In this document: positions 18,106 to 26,564 of the stretch, piece after piece | Position numbering within the stretch: the first letter of the stretch is position 1 | How the letters are laid out: the number at the start of each line of letters is the position of its first letter | Source of the DNA: CAZZKG01 sp964654825 | GTDB taxonomy: Bacteria; Gemmatimonadota; CAZMKB01 | DNA length: 64,000 bases | NCBI GenBank assembly: GCA_964654825.1 | Contig: CAZZKG010000001.1 | Coordinates: 1-64,000, forward strand | Direction: 5' to 3' | Made by a program: the position numbers and the translations under genes | The notes under the pieces: generated by a model | Told to the model about the DNA's origin: nothing | The model's database searches: none | What the model saw: only the letters and a program-made list of their open reading frames with translations

Positions 18106-20721
18106 ATGCGGAAACGGCATCAGCTGTTCAGCCTTATTATGGGGTCTTTTGTTCTTCTGATCCTCTCACGGGAAATCTCTACATACAGGCATTCCCTTAT
18201 AGACGAACAGTTGCCGGAAGAGTTTTTCTCCGGCAAAGGAGAGGAGAAAGGGTTCACACCGAACGACTGGTTTTTCGCACAGAGAGCATATCCTGATGGT
18301 GAAGTGAATTTCGCCGCCTATCGCAGGGCGGTAAATGAAGCGACCGCTCTCAGGAAAAAGGGCTCCCCGCGTCTTGCCAGCTTGAGCTGGACCCAGGAAG
18401 GCCCGACGAATATCGGCGGGCGTATAACCGATATCGCTGGCTATCCGCTCGACCGGAATATCATCTATGTCGGCGCGGCTAGCGGCGGTGTCCTCAAATC
18501 AGAGGATGGTGGGCAGACCTGGATCTCACTTTTCGACCAGCAGCCTTCCCTCTCGATCGGCGCTCTCGCGATCGACCCGACAGACTCTGACATCCTCTAC
18601 GTCGGAACCGGCGAGGCCAATGCCGGAGGCGGTAGTGTCACTTACGGCGGTTTCGGTGTCTTCAGGACGACCGACGGAGGTACTACCTGGGAGGACATCG
18701 GACTCCGTGAGACCAGATACATCGGAAGAATCCTGGTCGATCCGGGTAATCCCGACAGAGTCTTCGTCGCGGCACTGGGCACACTTTTCAGCACGAACAG
18801 CGACCGTGGTGTCTATCGGACAACGGATTCCGGGATGACCTGGGAACAGGTCCTCTTCGTCAGTGACTCAACAGGAGCCGCCGACATTATCCAGGATCCG
18901 GTCAATACCGACATACTCTATGCCTCCATGTGGGAGAGGATCCGTCGTCCTGACAGGCGCAGTTATGGGGGAGCAACCTGTGGTATCTACAAAACGACCG
19001 ACGGCGGAGACAGCTGGGCGCTTCTCTCCGGGGGGCTGCCATCTGGTTCCGATGTCGGCAGGATCGGCCTGGCCCTCTCCCCCGCTGATCCCACTGTCAT
19101 AAACGCCGTTTTCGCCGACAGCGTGGGGTATTTCAAGGGTCTCTACCGGAGCATCGACTCCGGCGGGACTTGGAACCGTGTCAACGACGGGGCTCTCGAG
19201 TCCGGATATTTCTATTTTTCTTACGGCTGGTGGTTTGGTCATCTCGAGGCAGATCCCGCAGATCCCGACATCCTCTTCGCCCACGGGGTCGGGCTCTACC
19301 GGACTACCGATGGCGGAGATTCGTGGAATCAGATCGGTTACGACATTCATGTCGACCACCACGCTCAGTATATCGATCCGAATGACCACAACTGGACTAT
19401 CGAGGGAAATGACGGAGGGATATTCATCTCCACCGACGGAGGTGACTCCTGGGAAAAATCGATCGATCTCCCCATCACCCAGTTCTACACCGGTGAGATC
19501 GATCTCCTGAACCCGGAGAAGCTTTACGGCGGCTCGCAGGACAACGGTACAATCAGGACGCTGACCGGGGCCGAGGATGACTGGGAGGAAATCTACGGAG
19601 GTGACGGGTTCACCTGTCTGGTCGATCCGACCAGTTCCAGCACCATCTACGCCGAGTCCCAGTACGGAGGTCTTTCAAAATCGACCGACGGCGGCTCGAC
19701 CTGGGATGACGGCCGTAACGGGATCGATTCGTATGACCGACGTAACTGGAGCACGCCCGTGGTCATGGATCCCCACGATCCGGAGATACTCTACTACGGC
19801 ACGTACCGTCTCTACCGGACAGTCGACGGTGCCCGGAACTGGGAACCGATCAGCAACGATCTCACAAATGGGGACTCCGGCGGCAATCTCATCTTCAACA
19901 CGATCACAGCGATCGCCCTTGCCCCGTCCGACCCGGCGACGATTTATGCGGGGACCGACGACGGGAATGTCCACGTGACATTCGACACGGGGCAGACCTG
20001 GTTCGATATCGGCGGGCAGCTTCCCGAGCGATGGATAACGAGAATAGCGGTCGATCCGGATAATTACCTGAAGGCCTACGTCACGATCTCCGGTTTCCGG
20101 TGGGACTCTCCCCTGCCCCACGTATTCCTCACCACAGACAGCGGTTCAAACTGGCAGGACATAAGCGGTAACCTCCCCGAAGCACCCGTAAACGACATCG
20201 TGATCGATCCGCTCGACACCGATCACCTGTACGTCGCCACCGATGTCGGCATCTTCACGACAACCGACTCCGGTGCCGCCTGGGAGAGCTTCAATGACGG
20301 GTTCCCGATCGTTCCCGTCACCGATCTCGTGTTCCATCCTCTGACGAGAACACTTCTGGCAGCGACCTACGGACGATCAATGTTCTCGGTGACGCTCCCC
20401 CTTCCGTCGGGGATAGACGGCGAAGAAACCGTCGGATTACCGAAGGCGCTCGCACTCGATCAGAATTATCCCAATCCCTTCAATCCTATGACGGTCATCA
20501 GATTCTCTACGACCGGGGAGAGGACGGTGAGTCTCCGTGTCTATGATGTCCGTGGCAGAATCGTGAGACACCTCGTTCACGGGAACCTTCCCTCGGGAGA
20601 GCATGAAGTGACCTGGGATGGAACGACAGACCGGGGCGCGTCACTCCCCGGCGGGACATACCTGTACCGTCTCGAAACCGGCAATGAGACGTTTACGCGC
20701 AAGATGACCCTGCTACGGTAG
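18106..20721 (+). CDS. secreted BNR/sortilin-type propeller protein with FlgD-like tail
   Basis: An 871-residue exported protein. A signal-anchor (MRKRHQLFSLIMGSFVLLIL) precedes repeated Asp-box/BNR blocks such as 'KSEDGGQTWISL', 'RTTDGGTTWEDI', 'RSIDSGGTWNRV', 'KSTDGGSTWDDG' and 'VTFDTGQTWFDI', giving a VPS10/sialidase-like propeller similar to xyloglucanase-type GH74 scaffolds. Catalytic residues are not evident. The last ~80 residues are the FlgD-like sorting domain (QNYPNPFNPMTVIRFS ... GGTYLYRLETGNETFTRKM), probably for outer-membrane targeting. The 3' end is duplicated at 22041-22127. Confidence 0.85.
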   Translation: MRKRHQLFSLIMGSFVLLILSREISTYRHSLIDEQLPEEFFSGKGEEKGFTPNDWFFAQRAYPDGEVNFAAYRRAVNEATALRKKGSPRLASLSWTQEGPTNIGGRITDIAGYPLDRNIIYVGAASGGVLKSEDGGQTWISLFDQQPSLSIGALAIDPTDSDILYVGTGEANAGGGSVTYGGFGVFRTTDGGTTWEDIGLRETRYIGRILVDPGNPDRVFVAALGTLFSTNSDRGVYRTTDSGMTWEQVLFVSDSTGAADIIQDPVNTDILYASMWERIRRPDRRSYGGATCGIYKTTDGGDSWALLSGGLPSGSDVGRIGLALSPADPTVINAVFADSVGYFKGLYRSIDSGGTWNRVNDGALESGYFYFSYGWWFGHLEADPADPDILFAHGVGLYRTTDGGDSWNQIGYDIHVDHHAQYIDPNDHNWTIEGNDGGIFISTDGGDSWEKSIDLPITQFYTGEIDLLNPEKLYGGSQDNGTIRTLTGAEDDWEEIYGGDGFTCLVDPTSSSTIYAESQYGGLSKSTDGGSTWDDGRNGIDSYDRRNWSTPVVMDPHDPEILYYGTYRLYRTVDGARNWEPISNDLTNGDSGGNLIFNTITAIALAPSDPATIYAGTDDGNVHVTFDTGQTWFDIGGQLPERWITRIAVDPDNYLKAYVTISGFRWDSPLPHVFLTTDSGSNWQDISGNLPEAPVNDIVIDPLDTDHLYVATDVGIFTTTDSGAAWESFNDGFPIVPVTDLVFHPLTRTLLAATYGRSMFSVTLPLPSGIDGEETVGLPKALALDQNYPNPFNPMTVIRFSTTGERTVSLRVYDVRGRIVRHLVHGNLPSGEHEVTWDGTTDRGASLPGGTYLYRLETGNETFTRKMTLLR

Positions 20722-20734
20722 AGGTGAGAATCAG
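20648..20734 (+). repeat. 87-bp direct repeat, copy 1 (3' end of BNR gene)
   Basis: Covers the last 74 coding bases of the BNR gene, including the stop, plus 13 bp downstream. It aligns without gaps to 22041-22127 with 11 mismatches by my count. The two copies bracket the MNT/HEPN module. Confidence 0.9.
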
Positions 20735-20980
20735 CCTGCACTATAATCACGTTCATTCGTATGATATGGCGAGGAACCTGTATGAGAACATTACCGCTTC
20801 TATCGGTTGGAGTGGAGACGGAGATGCTCTTCTGACACGGGGATCAGTACATTGTGCATGGGGAAAGGGTCCCTCAGGGAAGCGACAGAAGAATATCCGT
20901 GCTGGATCGGCACCGGTTTCCAGCCACTCTCCTTTTCGGGACAGGTGCCGTCGCCAGTATACGCAGGGCTATGGCCGTTG
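20735..20980. other. intergenic, possible gene remnant
   Basis: About 250 bp between the duplicated tail and the toxin-antitoxin promoter. Open frames of 70-86 codons run through it, but none has recognisable homology and they overlap the promoter. I see no supported gene. Confidence 0.4.
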
Positions 20981-21009
20981 TTGACAAATGGGAACTTCTC
21001 AGCTATTAT
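20981..21009 (+). promoter_or_regulatory. promoter of the MNT/HEPN module
   Basis: TTGACA (20981-20986), 17-bp spacer, TATTAT (21004-21009). The predicted transcript starts only a few bases before the 37-codon frame at 21021. Confidence 0.75.
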
Positions 21010-21020
21010 CAGGAAGTAAT

Positions 21021-21134
21021 ATGAAGTTGCTGTCCGACATAGAGTGTTTCATTCAAGGAAAAGATGGCAGCTTCTCCATAGTACGAGTGAAAAAATTCCT
21101 TCTCAAGAAAGACATTGAATACTATCAGGAATGA
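21021..21134 (+). CDS. 37-residue small ORF leading the MNT/HEPN operon
   Basis: ATG at 21021 with AGGAAG upstream, ending at a TGA whose last base is followed immediately by the ATG of the MNT gene at 21135. The peptide is lysine-rich and charged, without a membrane segment, ending KKFLLKKDIEYYQE. It could be a leader peptide, a decayed N-terminal fragment or a real third component; no homologue is recognised. Confidence 0.35.
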   Translation: MKLLSDIECFIQGKDGSFSIVRVKKFLLKKDIEYYQE

Positions 21135-21506
21135 ATGACGATGCCTATAACACTACAGAAAATCCGTGCACGGAAAAAGATGCGGGAGCGAGCTCTTGAA
21201 AAGGCTCTGGAAAGGATACGAAAACAACTCTTGGACATGGGGGCTCTCAAGATCGTGCTGTTCGGTTCTTACGCAAGGAATCAGGTAACTAGCTGGAGCG
21301 ATCTGGACATACTGGCCGTTATGCCGTCCACGAAAACAGGTAAAGAGTGGATGTCTGTAATATATAGCGAGGTGGAGCGGAGTATTGGTTGTGACATCAT
21401 CGCCTATACGAACGAAGAACTGGAGAACGCCATTCCTTTGAGCCGCTTCCTCCGGCATGCACTCGAGACCGGGAGGGTGATCTATGAAAAAGGATCTGAA
21501 GGGTGA
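21135..21506 (+). CDS. MNT-type nucleotidyltransferase antitoxin
   Basis: A 123-residue minimal nucleotidyltransferase. The motif FGSYARNQVTSWSDLDILAV (about residues 37-56) supplies the GS and DxD metal-binding residues of the pol-beta fold. In MNT/HEPN systems this protein neutralises the HEPN partner, in studied cases by AMPylating it. It overlaps the HEPN gene by 23 bp, the usual coupled arrangement. An internal ATG at 21141 is an alternative start. Confidence 0.87.
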   Translation: MTMPITLQKIRARKKMRERALEKALERIRKQLLDMGALKIVLFGSYARNQVTSWSDLDILAVMPSTKTGKEWMSVIYSEVERSIGCDIIAYTNEELENAIPLSRFLRHALETGRVIYEKGSEG

Positions 21507-21891
21507 GGCTTTGAGATGGTTGATCCAAGCAGAGGAAGAATTGAGAGACGCCTCGGAACTCGTGAAAGCAGGGCGATTCTACCTCTCACTGTATCTATGT
21601 CAACAAAGTGCTGAAAAAGCATTGAAAGGATTCATCTATCTTCACGAAGAGGAACCCATATTCTCTCACTCGGTTGCAGTTCTCCTGAAGCTTGCCACTT
21701 CTCTCGATCATGATTTCAAAGAACTAGCTGACGCGAAGAGGCTTGATGATTACTACATTCCCACTCGCTATCCTAACGGATTGCCCGGGGAGGTTCCAGC
21801 CCGCTATTACACAGACCGGGAAGAAGCTCAGAGAGCTCTGTCATGGAGTGAGGGGATCCTTCAACTCGTCAGAGATAAAATTGGGAAATGA
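21484..21891 (+). CDS. HEPN-domain toxin-like protein
   Basis: A 135-residue HEPN protein of the COG1895 type: WLIQAEEELRDASELVKAG, then LYLCQQSAEKALKGFIYL, FSHSVAVLL and the RYPNGLP loop with DREEAQRALSW. HEPN toxins of MNT pairs are usually RNases; the canonical RX4-6H catalytic motif is not obvious in this copy, so it may be inactive or use other residues. It lies 23 bp inside the end of the MNT gene. Confidence 0.85.
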   Translation: MKKDLKGEALRWLIQAEEELRDASELVKAGRFYLSLYLCQQSAEKALKGFIYLHEEEPIFSHSVAVLLKLATSLDHDFKELADAKRLDDYYIPTRYPNGLPGEVPARYYTDREEAQRALSWSEGILQLVRDKIGK

Positions 21892-22040
21892 TGAAAACAT
21901 GCATCCTGAACTTCGAAGTAGATCTCTTTAACGCACCAGTTTCTACAACCGCCTCATTTCTACAGTATTAAATCCCATACTTTAACCTTTCCGATTCTAC
22001 ATCACCCGGCGAGGGATATCAAATCAAGAATTTCATTTTC

Positions 22041-22127
22041 CCGGCGGGACACACCTGTACCGTCTCGAAACCGGTAATCAGACGATCACGCGGATGATGA
22101 CCCTGCTGAGGTAGAGGCGGGAATCAG
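22041..22127 (+). repeat. 87-bp direct repeat, copy 2 (orphan FlgD-tail fragment)
   Basis: A decapitated copy of the BNR gene's 3' end, still encoding GGTHLYRLETGNQTITRMM then the stop. It begins abruptly after ATTTTC and has no upstream coding sequence. Its last four bases overlap the end of leuS (stop at 22124-22126, minus strand). Confidence 0.9.
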
Positions 22128-24625
22128 ACAATCAGATTCACGATGCGGTTTTTCACTACGATGGATCTTCTGAGCGGCTTCTCAGCTACGATGTTCCTGA
22201 TCTTTTCGATCTCGAGAGCTTTCCTGACGACCAGTTCATCGTCTGCATCTCTCTCCACCTCGAGCTCGGCCCGCAGCTTCCCGTTGATCTGTACTGCTAC
22301 GTTGATGACATCCTCCACGAGAACCGACTCGTCATACGTTGGCCACTGCTCGAGGAATACGGACTTCTCCCCACCGCTCTGTCGCCACAGCTCTTCGGCG
22401 AGATGGGGCGCAAACGGGGCGAGGAGGATGTTGAGTCTGATCAATACCTCACCGACCGGTGTCCGCCCGGATGAGGTGGAGTCATGTGTGTATTTATATA
22501 CCGCGTTCACCAGCTCCATCATTCGACTGATGGCAGTGTTGAACTCGAAATTGTCAAGATCCCTCGTGACGTGTTTGATCGTGGCGTGCATGATTTTGAT
22601 GAGATCTCTGTCTTCGCCGGCGGCTGATTTTTCATCGAATCTGTTTTGACGGCTTTCGTTGACTTCCTCCCGGTGGGCCGCGAACAGTCTCCAGACCCGT
22701 TCCAGAAACCTCTGTATCCCGACGATGCCTTCCTCTCCCCAGTCTCCACCCTTCCTGTATTCCCATGAGAACATGAGGTGCATCCTGAACGTGTCGACCC
22801 CGTACCGGTCGATAACCGGTTCGGGCTGGATGACGTTCCCCCGTGACTTCGACATCTTGGCGCCCTTATTGGTGATTGTTCCCTGGTGACGGAGATTGAG
22901 AAATGGTTCTTCGAAACCGAGATGCCCGAGATCGTGGAGAACCATGGTTATGAACCTGGCATAGAGGAGGTGCCCGACGGCATGCTCCCTTCCGCCCACG
23001 TACTGGTCCACGGGGAGCCACTGCCGGACGAGTTCCTGATCGAACGGCCTGTCTGAAAGCAGGGGACTCGGATACCTGAGGAAATACCAGGATGAGCAGA
23101 CGAACGTGTCCATGGTGTCAGTCTCCCGCCTTGCAGCTTTCCCGCAGACGGGACACGTCGTGTTGACGAAGCCCTCACAGAAGCTGAGGGGCGAATTGCT
23201 CTCATCCCCCTTCAGCGTGAGATCCACGTCCTTCGGTAATGACACCGGCAGATCTTCTTCGGGAACCGGGACCTCACCGCAGGTGTCACAGTAGATGATG
23301 GGAATGGGAGCTCCCCAGTAACGCTGTCTCGATATGAGCCAGTCCCTCAGCTTGAAGTTGACGGCGAAATCCGCCAGCTTCTTTGTTTTCAGTTCCTCGA
23401 CGATTCTTTTTGCTCCCTCTTCGTGCCCCATCCCGGAGAATGTTCCGGAATTCACCAGGATCCCCGGGCCGGTGTATGCTACTTCGAGCGCACCGCCGTT
23501 CTGCTTTTCGGATTCACGGATGACTTCTACGATCGGAAGATCGAACCTGCGTGCAAATTCGAAGTCCCTCTCGTCATGCGCCGGAACAGCCATGATGGCA
23601 CCGGTCCCGTACGACATGATGATGTAGTCCGAAATCCAGATCGGGACACGCTTCCCGGTGGCTGGATTGACCGCGTATGCCCCTGTGAACACTCCCGTTT
23701 TCTCCCTTTCAGCCGACGTCCTGTCGATTTCTGAGAGGAGTCGGGTTCGCTCCCGGTAGGCGGCAACTTCACTCATCCCGTCGGTTGTGGTGATCTTCTC
23801 CACAGCAGGGTGTTCGGGCGCGAGAACGAGATAGGTAGCACCGAAGACAGTGTCCGGCCTCGTCGTGAACACAGGTAGATCGACAGGTTCATCACCTTCC
23901 TTCACGAACTCCTCCGGTACACGGAACACGAGTTCGGCACCCTCGCTCCTGCCGATCCAGTAGGTCTGCATAGCCTTAGTTTCATCCGGCCAGTCGATCT
24001 TCGCCAGCCCCTCGAGCAGCCGGTCGGCATAATCGGTAATTTTGAAGAACCACTGGACGAGATCTTTCTTGGTAACCTCGGAAGAGCAGCGTTCACACAG
24101 ATTGCCGCTCTGGATCTGCTCATTGGCAAGTACGGTACTGCAGGAGGGACACCAGTTCACCGATGCCTTCTTACGGTATGCGAGACCCTTGTGGTAGAGC
24201 TGAAGGAAAATCCACTGGGTCCACATGTAATACTCCGGAGAACTCGTATCGATTTCGTATCTCCAGTCGTACATGGCTCCGATGGTCTTCAGCTGATCCC
24301 GTATGAAATTGATGTTGTCCGAAGTACTCTTTGCGGGATGAACGCCGTGCTTTATCGCATAGTTTTCAGCAGGGAGTCCAAACGCATCATACCCCATCGG
24401 CTCGAATACGTTAAAGCCCGAGAGCCGCTTGAACCTTGCCCAGGTGTCAGTGGGACCGTAATTGTACCAGTGTCCGATGTGCAGTTTATCACCCGAAGGA
24501 TAGGAGAACATTACTAGTGTATAGAGTTTCTTCTCTGATCTACCGAGATCGGTCTCGTAGAGTCGCTCCTCCTCCCAGTATTTCCGCCACTTCTTCTCGA
24601 TCTCCCTGAAATTGTACTCTTCCAT
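22124..24625 (-). CDS. leuS: leucyl-tRNA synthetase
   Basis: An 833-residue class I synthetase charging tRNA-Leu. It shows SYPSGDKLHIGHWYNYGP (HIGH motif near residue 49) and GAKMSKSRGNV (KMSKS, near 590), the GYDAFGLPAENYA segment, the CP1 editing domain (TTRPDTVFGATYLVLAPEHP) and two zinc-like CxxC pairs (CPSC...CERC). AAGGAG precedes the ATG. Its stop codon lies inside the duplicated BNR-tail fragment, so the rearrangement reached exactly the end of this essential gene. Confidence 0.98.
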   Translation of the reverse strand: MEEYNFREIEKKWRKYWEEERLYETDLGRSEKKLYTLVMFSYPSGDKLHIGHWYNYGPTDTWARFKRLSGFNVFEPMGYDAFGLPAENYAIKHGVHPAKSTSDNINFIRDQLKTIGAMYDWRYEIDTSSPEYYMWTQWIFLQLYHKGLAYRKKASVNWCPSCSTVLANEQIQSGNLCERCSSEVTKKDLVQWFFKITDYADRLLEGLAKIDWPDETKAMQTYWIGRSEGAELVFRVPEEFVKEGDEPVDLPVFTTRPDTVFGATYLVLAPEHPAVEKITTTDGMSEVAAYRERTRLLSEIDRTSAEREKTGVFTGAYAVNPATGKRVPIWISDYIIMSYGTGAIMAVPAHDERDFEFARRFDLPIVEVIRESEKQNGGALEVAYTGPGILVNSGTFSGMGHEEGAKRIVEELKTKKLADFAVNFKLRDWLISRQRYWGAPIPIIYCDTCGEVPVPEEDLPVSLPKDVDLTLKGDESNSPLSFCEGFVNTTCPVCGKAARRETDTMDTFVCSSWYFLRYPSPLLSDRPFDQELVRQWLPVDQYVGGREHAVGHLLYARFITMVLHDLGHLGFEEPFLNLRHQGTITNKGAKMSKSRGNVIQPEPVIDRYGVDTFRMHLMFSWEYRKGGDWGEEGIVGIQRFLERVWRLFAAHREEVNESRQNRFDEKSAAGEDRDLIKIMHATIKHVTRDLDNFEFNTAISRMMELVNAVYKYTHDSTSSGRTPVGEVLIRLNILLAPFAPHLAEELWRQSGGEKSVFLEQWPTYDESVLVEDVINVAVQINGKLRAELEVERDADDELVVRKALEIEKIRNIVAEKPLRRSIVVKNRIVNLIV

Positions 24626-24671
24626 ACTGGCTCCTTCTATGTAACTTCATCATATCGGATAATAGAAAATA

Positions 24672-24700
24672 AATATACTTCCGAGTTCGATGATGGTCAA
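24672..24700 (-). promoter_or_regulatory. leuS promoter
   Basis: On the minus strand TTGACC (24695-24700), 17-bp spacer, TATATT (24672-24677), about 45 bp upstream of the leuS start. Confidence 0.65.
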
Positions 24701-24750
24701 GCAGGTGCGACAGAACGGTGGTTCGTTTCCTCTATCAACCCCTGCCCTGT

Positions 24751-24828
24751 CCGGGATCGGCTGTGTTGAGCGGATTTTACCAAAATCTCCGGGACCGACC
24801 GTGTTGAGCGGATTTATTCCATAAATCC
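24751..24828. repeat. 38-bp tandem repeat with two hairpins
   Basis: Two units beginning CCGGGATCGG (24751) and CCGGGACCGA (24789) share TGTTGAGCGGATTT. Each ends in a different hairpin: GATTTT-ACC-AAAATC (24773-24787) and GATTTA-TTCCA-TAAATC (24811-24827). Confidence 0.75.
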
Positions 24829-24831
24829 ATG

Positions 24832-24860
24832 TTGACCCCGATCCGTTTTTGTGGTACATT
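24832..24860 (+). promoter_or_regulatory. promoter of the NMNAT-like/CDP-alcohol gene pair
   Basis: TTGACC (24832-24837), 17 bp, TACATT (24855-24860), directly after the 38-bp repeats and about 90 bp before the ATG at 24951. Confidence 0.55.
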
Positions 24861-24950
24861 GGCATTACCAGCGAGCAATGAGTGAGAACAAGCGAGGGAA
24901 TTGCATGAGGTACGGGCAGCGTGTCGATCTATAGTAAAGAGGAGCCGCCG

Positions 24951-25478
24951 ATGCGATACAGGTACGGTATGATACACGGGCGCTTCCAGCCGTTTCATCT
25001 CGAGCATCTCCGGTACTTTCGCATCGCCTGGGAGCAGTCAGAGAACCTTCTCGTCGGAATCACGAATCCCGACCCCAGTACGATAGTCGCCGATCACCTG
25101 AGTGAACACCGTCACCAACCGGACGACAACCCCTTCACGTTCACGGAAAGATTGATGATGATCCAGGAATGCCTTCGCGAAGAAGGCTTTCCGATGGACC
25201 GTATCTTCATCGTCCCCCTGCCGATACACCACCCAGAACGCTGGTTCTCCTATATTCCTCCGGGGACCGCCATGTTCGTGGTCGCCTACTCATCCTGGGA
25301 GCACAAAAAAGCCAAGAGTCTCCGTGAGGCAGGTTACGAAGTCGTCCTAGTGGATTCACTCGAAAAAGGCATCAGTGGTCAACAGATCCGATCCCTGCTC
25401 TCCTCCGGCGGTGACTGGGAACATCTGGTACCGCCTGCTACAGCTCGCTTTCTGAAGCGGAAGATGAATCCCGAATAA
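24951..25478 (+). CDS. NadM-like nucleotidyltransferase
   Basis: A 175-residue nucleotidyltransferase of the HxGH superfamily. The GRFQPFHLEHL loop and the C-terminal GISGQQIRSLLSSGGDWEHLVPP closely follow archaeal-type nicotinamide-nucleotide adenylyltransferase (NMN + ATP to NAD). The HxGH motif reads HLEH. The ATG at 24951 has AGAGGAG six bases upstream and is preferred to a GTG at 24921. Its stop overlaps the next gene by ATGA. Because that gene is a CDP-alcohol phosphatidyltransferase, a cytidylyltransferase activity supplying a CDP-alcohol is a reasonable alternative. Confidence 0.8.
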   Translation: MRYRYGMIHGRFQPFHLEHLRYFRIAWEQSENLLVGITNPDPSTIVADHLSEHRHQPDDNPFTFTERLMMIQECLREEGFPMDRIFIVPLPIHHPERWFSYIPPGTAMFVVAYSSWEHKKAKSLREAGYEVVLVDSLEKGISGQQIRSLLSSGGDWEHLVPPATARFLKRKMNPE

Positions 25479-26125
25479 TGAACTGGAAAACAAAAAGCAC
25501 CGATAGGTTTATACTGCGTTTTATCAAGTTGCATCTCTCAGCACCCCTTTCGTCGCTGGTTGTACGACTGACCCCGGGAATCAGACCGGGTACGATCACC
25601 TCCCTCGCCGTGTTCACCGGGGTGTCCGGCGGATTCGCTTTCGGGCTGGGATACGCCTGGGTGGGCGGAATCCTCGCCGCGATCGCTCAGATTTTCGATG
25701 GAATGGACGGACAGGTTGCTCGACTCACAGGAAGAAAAAGCATAAAGGGAGCATTCTTCGACTCAGTCCTCGACCGCTACGTCGACTTTGCCCTCCTGTT
25801 CGGTACCCTGCTTCACTGTCTCCGTTTCTCGTCCGGTACTCAGGTAGGGGATTTTATACTCAGCCCGGCCTGGATCATCCTGACCGGAGCACTGGCGGCG
25901 GTAGGCTCGAGCCAGGTGAGCTACGCCACCGCACGCGCGGTGAGCCTCGATATCGATTATCACCGACCCGAGTCGGCAGGGAAAGGCACGAGATGTTCGG
26001 TTTTCGTGATTTGCGGTCTCCTCACACCGCTCTGGATCCATTTTCCTTTTCTGGCTCTCATTTACCTGGCCCTCCATACTAATCTTGTTCTTGTATTTTC
26101 GTTTCTGCATCTGCGGAAGCTGTGA
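25478..26125 (+). CDS. CDP-alcohol phosphatidyltransferase family protein
   Basis: A 215-residue membrane enzyme with about five to six membrane segments. The family motif DGx2ARx8Gx3Dx3D is exact (DGMDGQVARLTGRKSIKGAFFDSVLD, near residues 74-99; metal-binding aspartates). Members transfer a CDP-activated alcohol to another alcohol (phospholipid or phospho-diester head groups). The start overlaps the NadM-like gene, implying a shared pathway. Substrate is unknown; it is distinct from the PssA at 54571. Confidence 0.88.
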   Translation: MNWKTKSTDRFILRFIKLHLSAPLSSLVVRLTPGIRPGTITSLAVFTGVSGGFAFGLGYAWVGGILAAIAQIFDGMDGQVARLTGRKSIKGAFFDSVLDRYVDFALLFGTLLHCLRFSSGTQVGDFILSPAWIILTGALAAVGSSQVSYATARAVSLDIDYHRPESAGKGTRCSVFVICGLLTPLWIHFPFLALIYLALHTNLVLVFSFLHLRKL

Positions 26126-26202
26126 CGGGATACCCCACGTGCGGTATGATCTTATTTCCCGTCACCCCTTGAACCAGGAGATACCAGGCAACCGTTACCA
26201 TG

Positions 26203-26231
26203 TTGACAACGCACTCTCCCCGTCCTATAAT
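26203..26231 (+). promoter_or_regulatory. consensus sigma70 promoter of the NiSOD locus
   Basis: TTGACA (26203-26208), 17-bp spacer, TATAAT (26226-26231): the best promoter in the window. The predicted leader to the NiSOD start is about 325 nt and contains two tiny ORFs. Confidence 0.85.
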
Positions 26232-26275
26232 GAAACTCGGGTGTTCGTCATTTCATTCAACCATCGGGAGGACCC

Positions 26276-26368
26276 ATGAAAATAGTATTGCCATCGTCCA
26301 CCCTGCTGGTATATATCGCATTCCCGTTCTCATCATCACGGGTGACATCGATCCGGCAGAGGAGATGA
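26276..26368 (+). CDS. 30-residue hydrophobic small ORF in the NiSOD leader
   Basis: ATG at 26276 with GGGAGG six bases upstream, about 40 bp after the promoter. It encodes a hydrophobic stretch (LLVYIAFPF) followed by a basic end (RQRR). It looks like a short signal peptide or leader. It could be the first part of a frameshifted gene continuing in the next frame at 26371. No homologue recognised. Confidence 0.4.
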   Translation: MKIVLPSSTLLVYIAFPFSSSRVTSIRQRR

Positions 26369-26370
26369 TA

Positions 26371-26511
26371 ATGGTCAGGAGATATTACGGGGGCATCCCG
26401 CACGCCAATCAGCCTGAGGTGGCGGATCTCCTCAAACCGCGTCGGGAAGAGGCCGGGCATTTCACCAAAACCGTCCCTCCGGCCAACCAACCGGCCCTGG
26501 CTTTCGAATAA
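26371..26511 (+). CDS. 46-residue small ORF upstream of NiSOD
   Basis: ATG at 26371 behind AGAGGAG (six-base spacing), two bases after the first small ORF stops. The peptide is proline- and basic-rich (PRREEAGHFTKTVPP) with no membrane segment. No family recognised; it is not similar to the SodX maturation peptidase usually found beside NiSOD. Confidence 0.4.
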   Translation: MVRRYYGGIPHANQPEVADLLKPRREEAGHFTKTVPPANQPALAFE

Positions 26512-26564
26512 AACGATTCGCGTGAACCGTACCGCCCGGGTCGAGGCGAAAGAAGGAGGAAGTG

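Noticed and set aside
24777..25007. 76-codon minus-strand frame
   Set aside because: Overlaps the NadM-like start and the tandem hairpin repeat; no homology.
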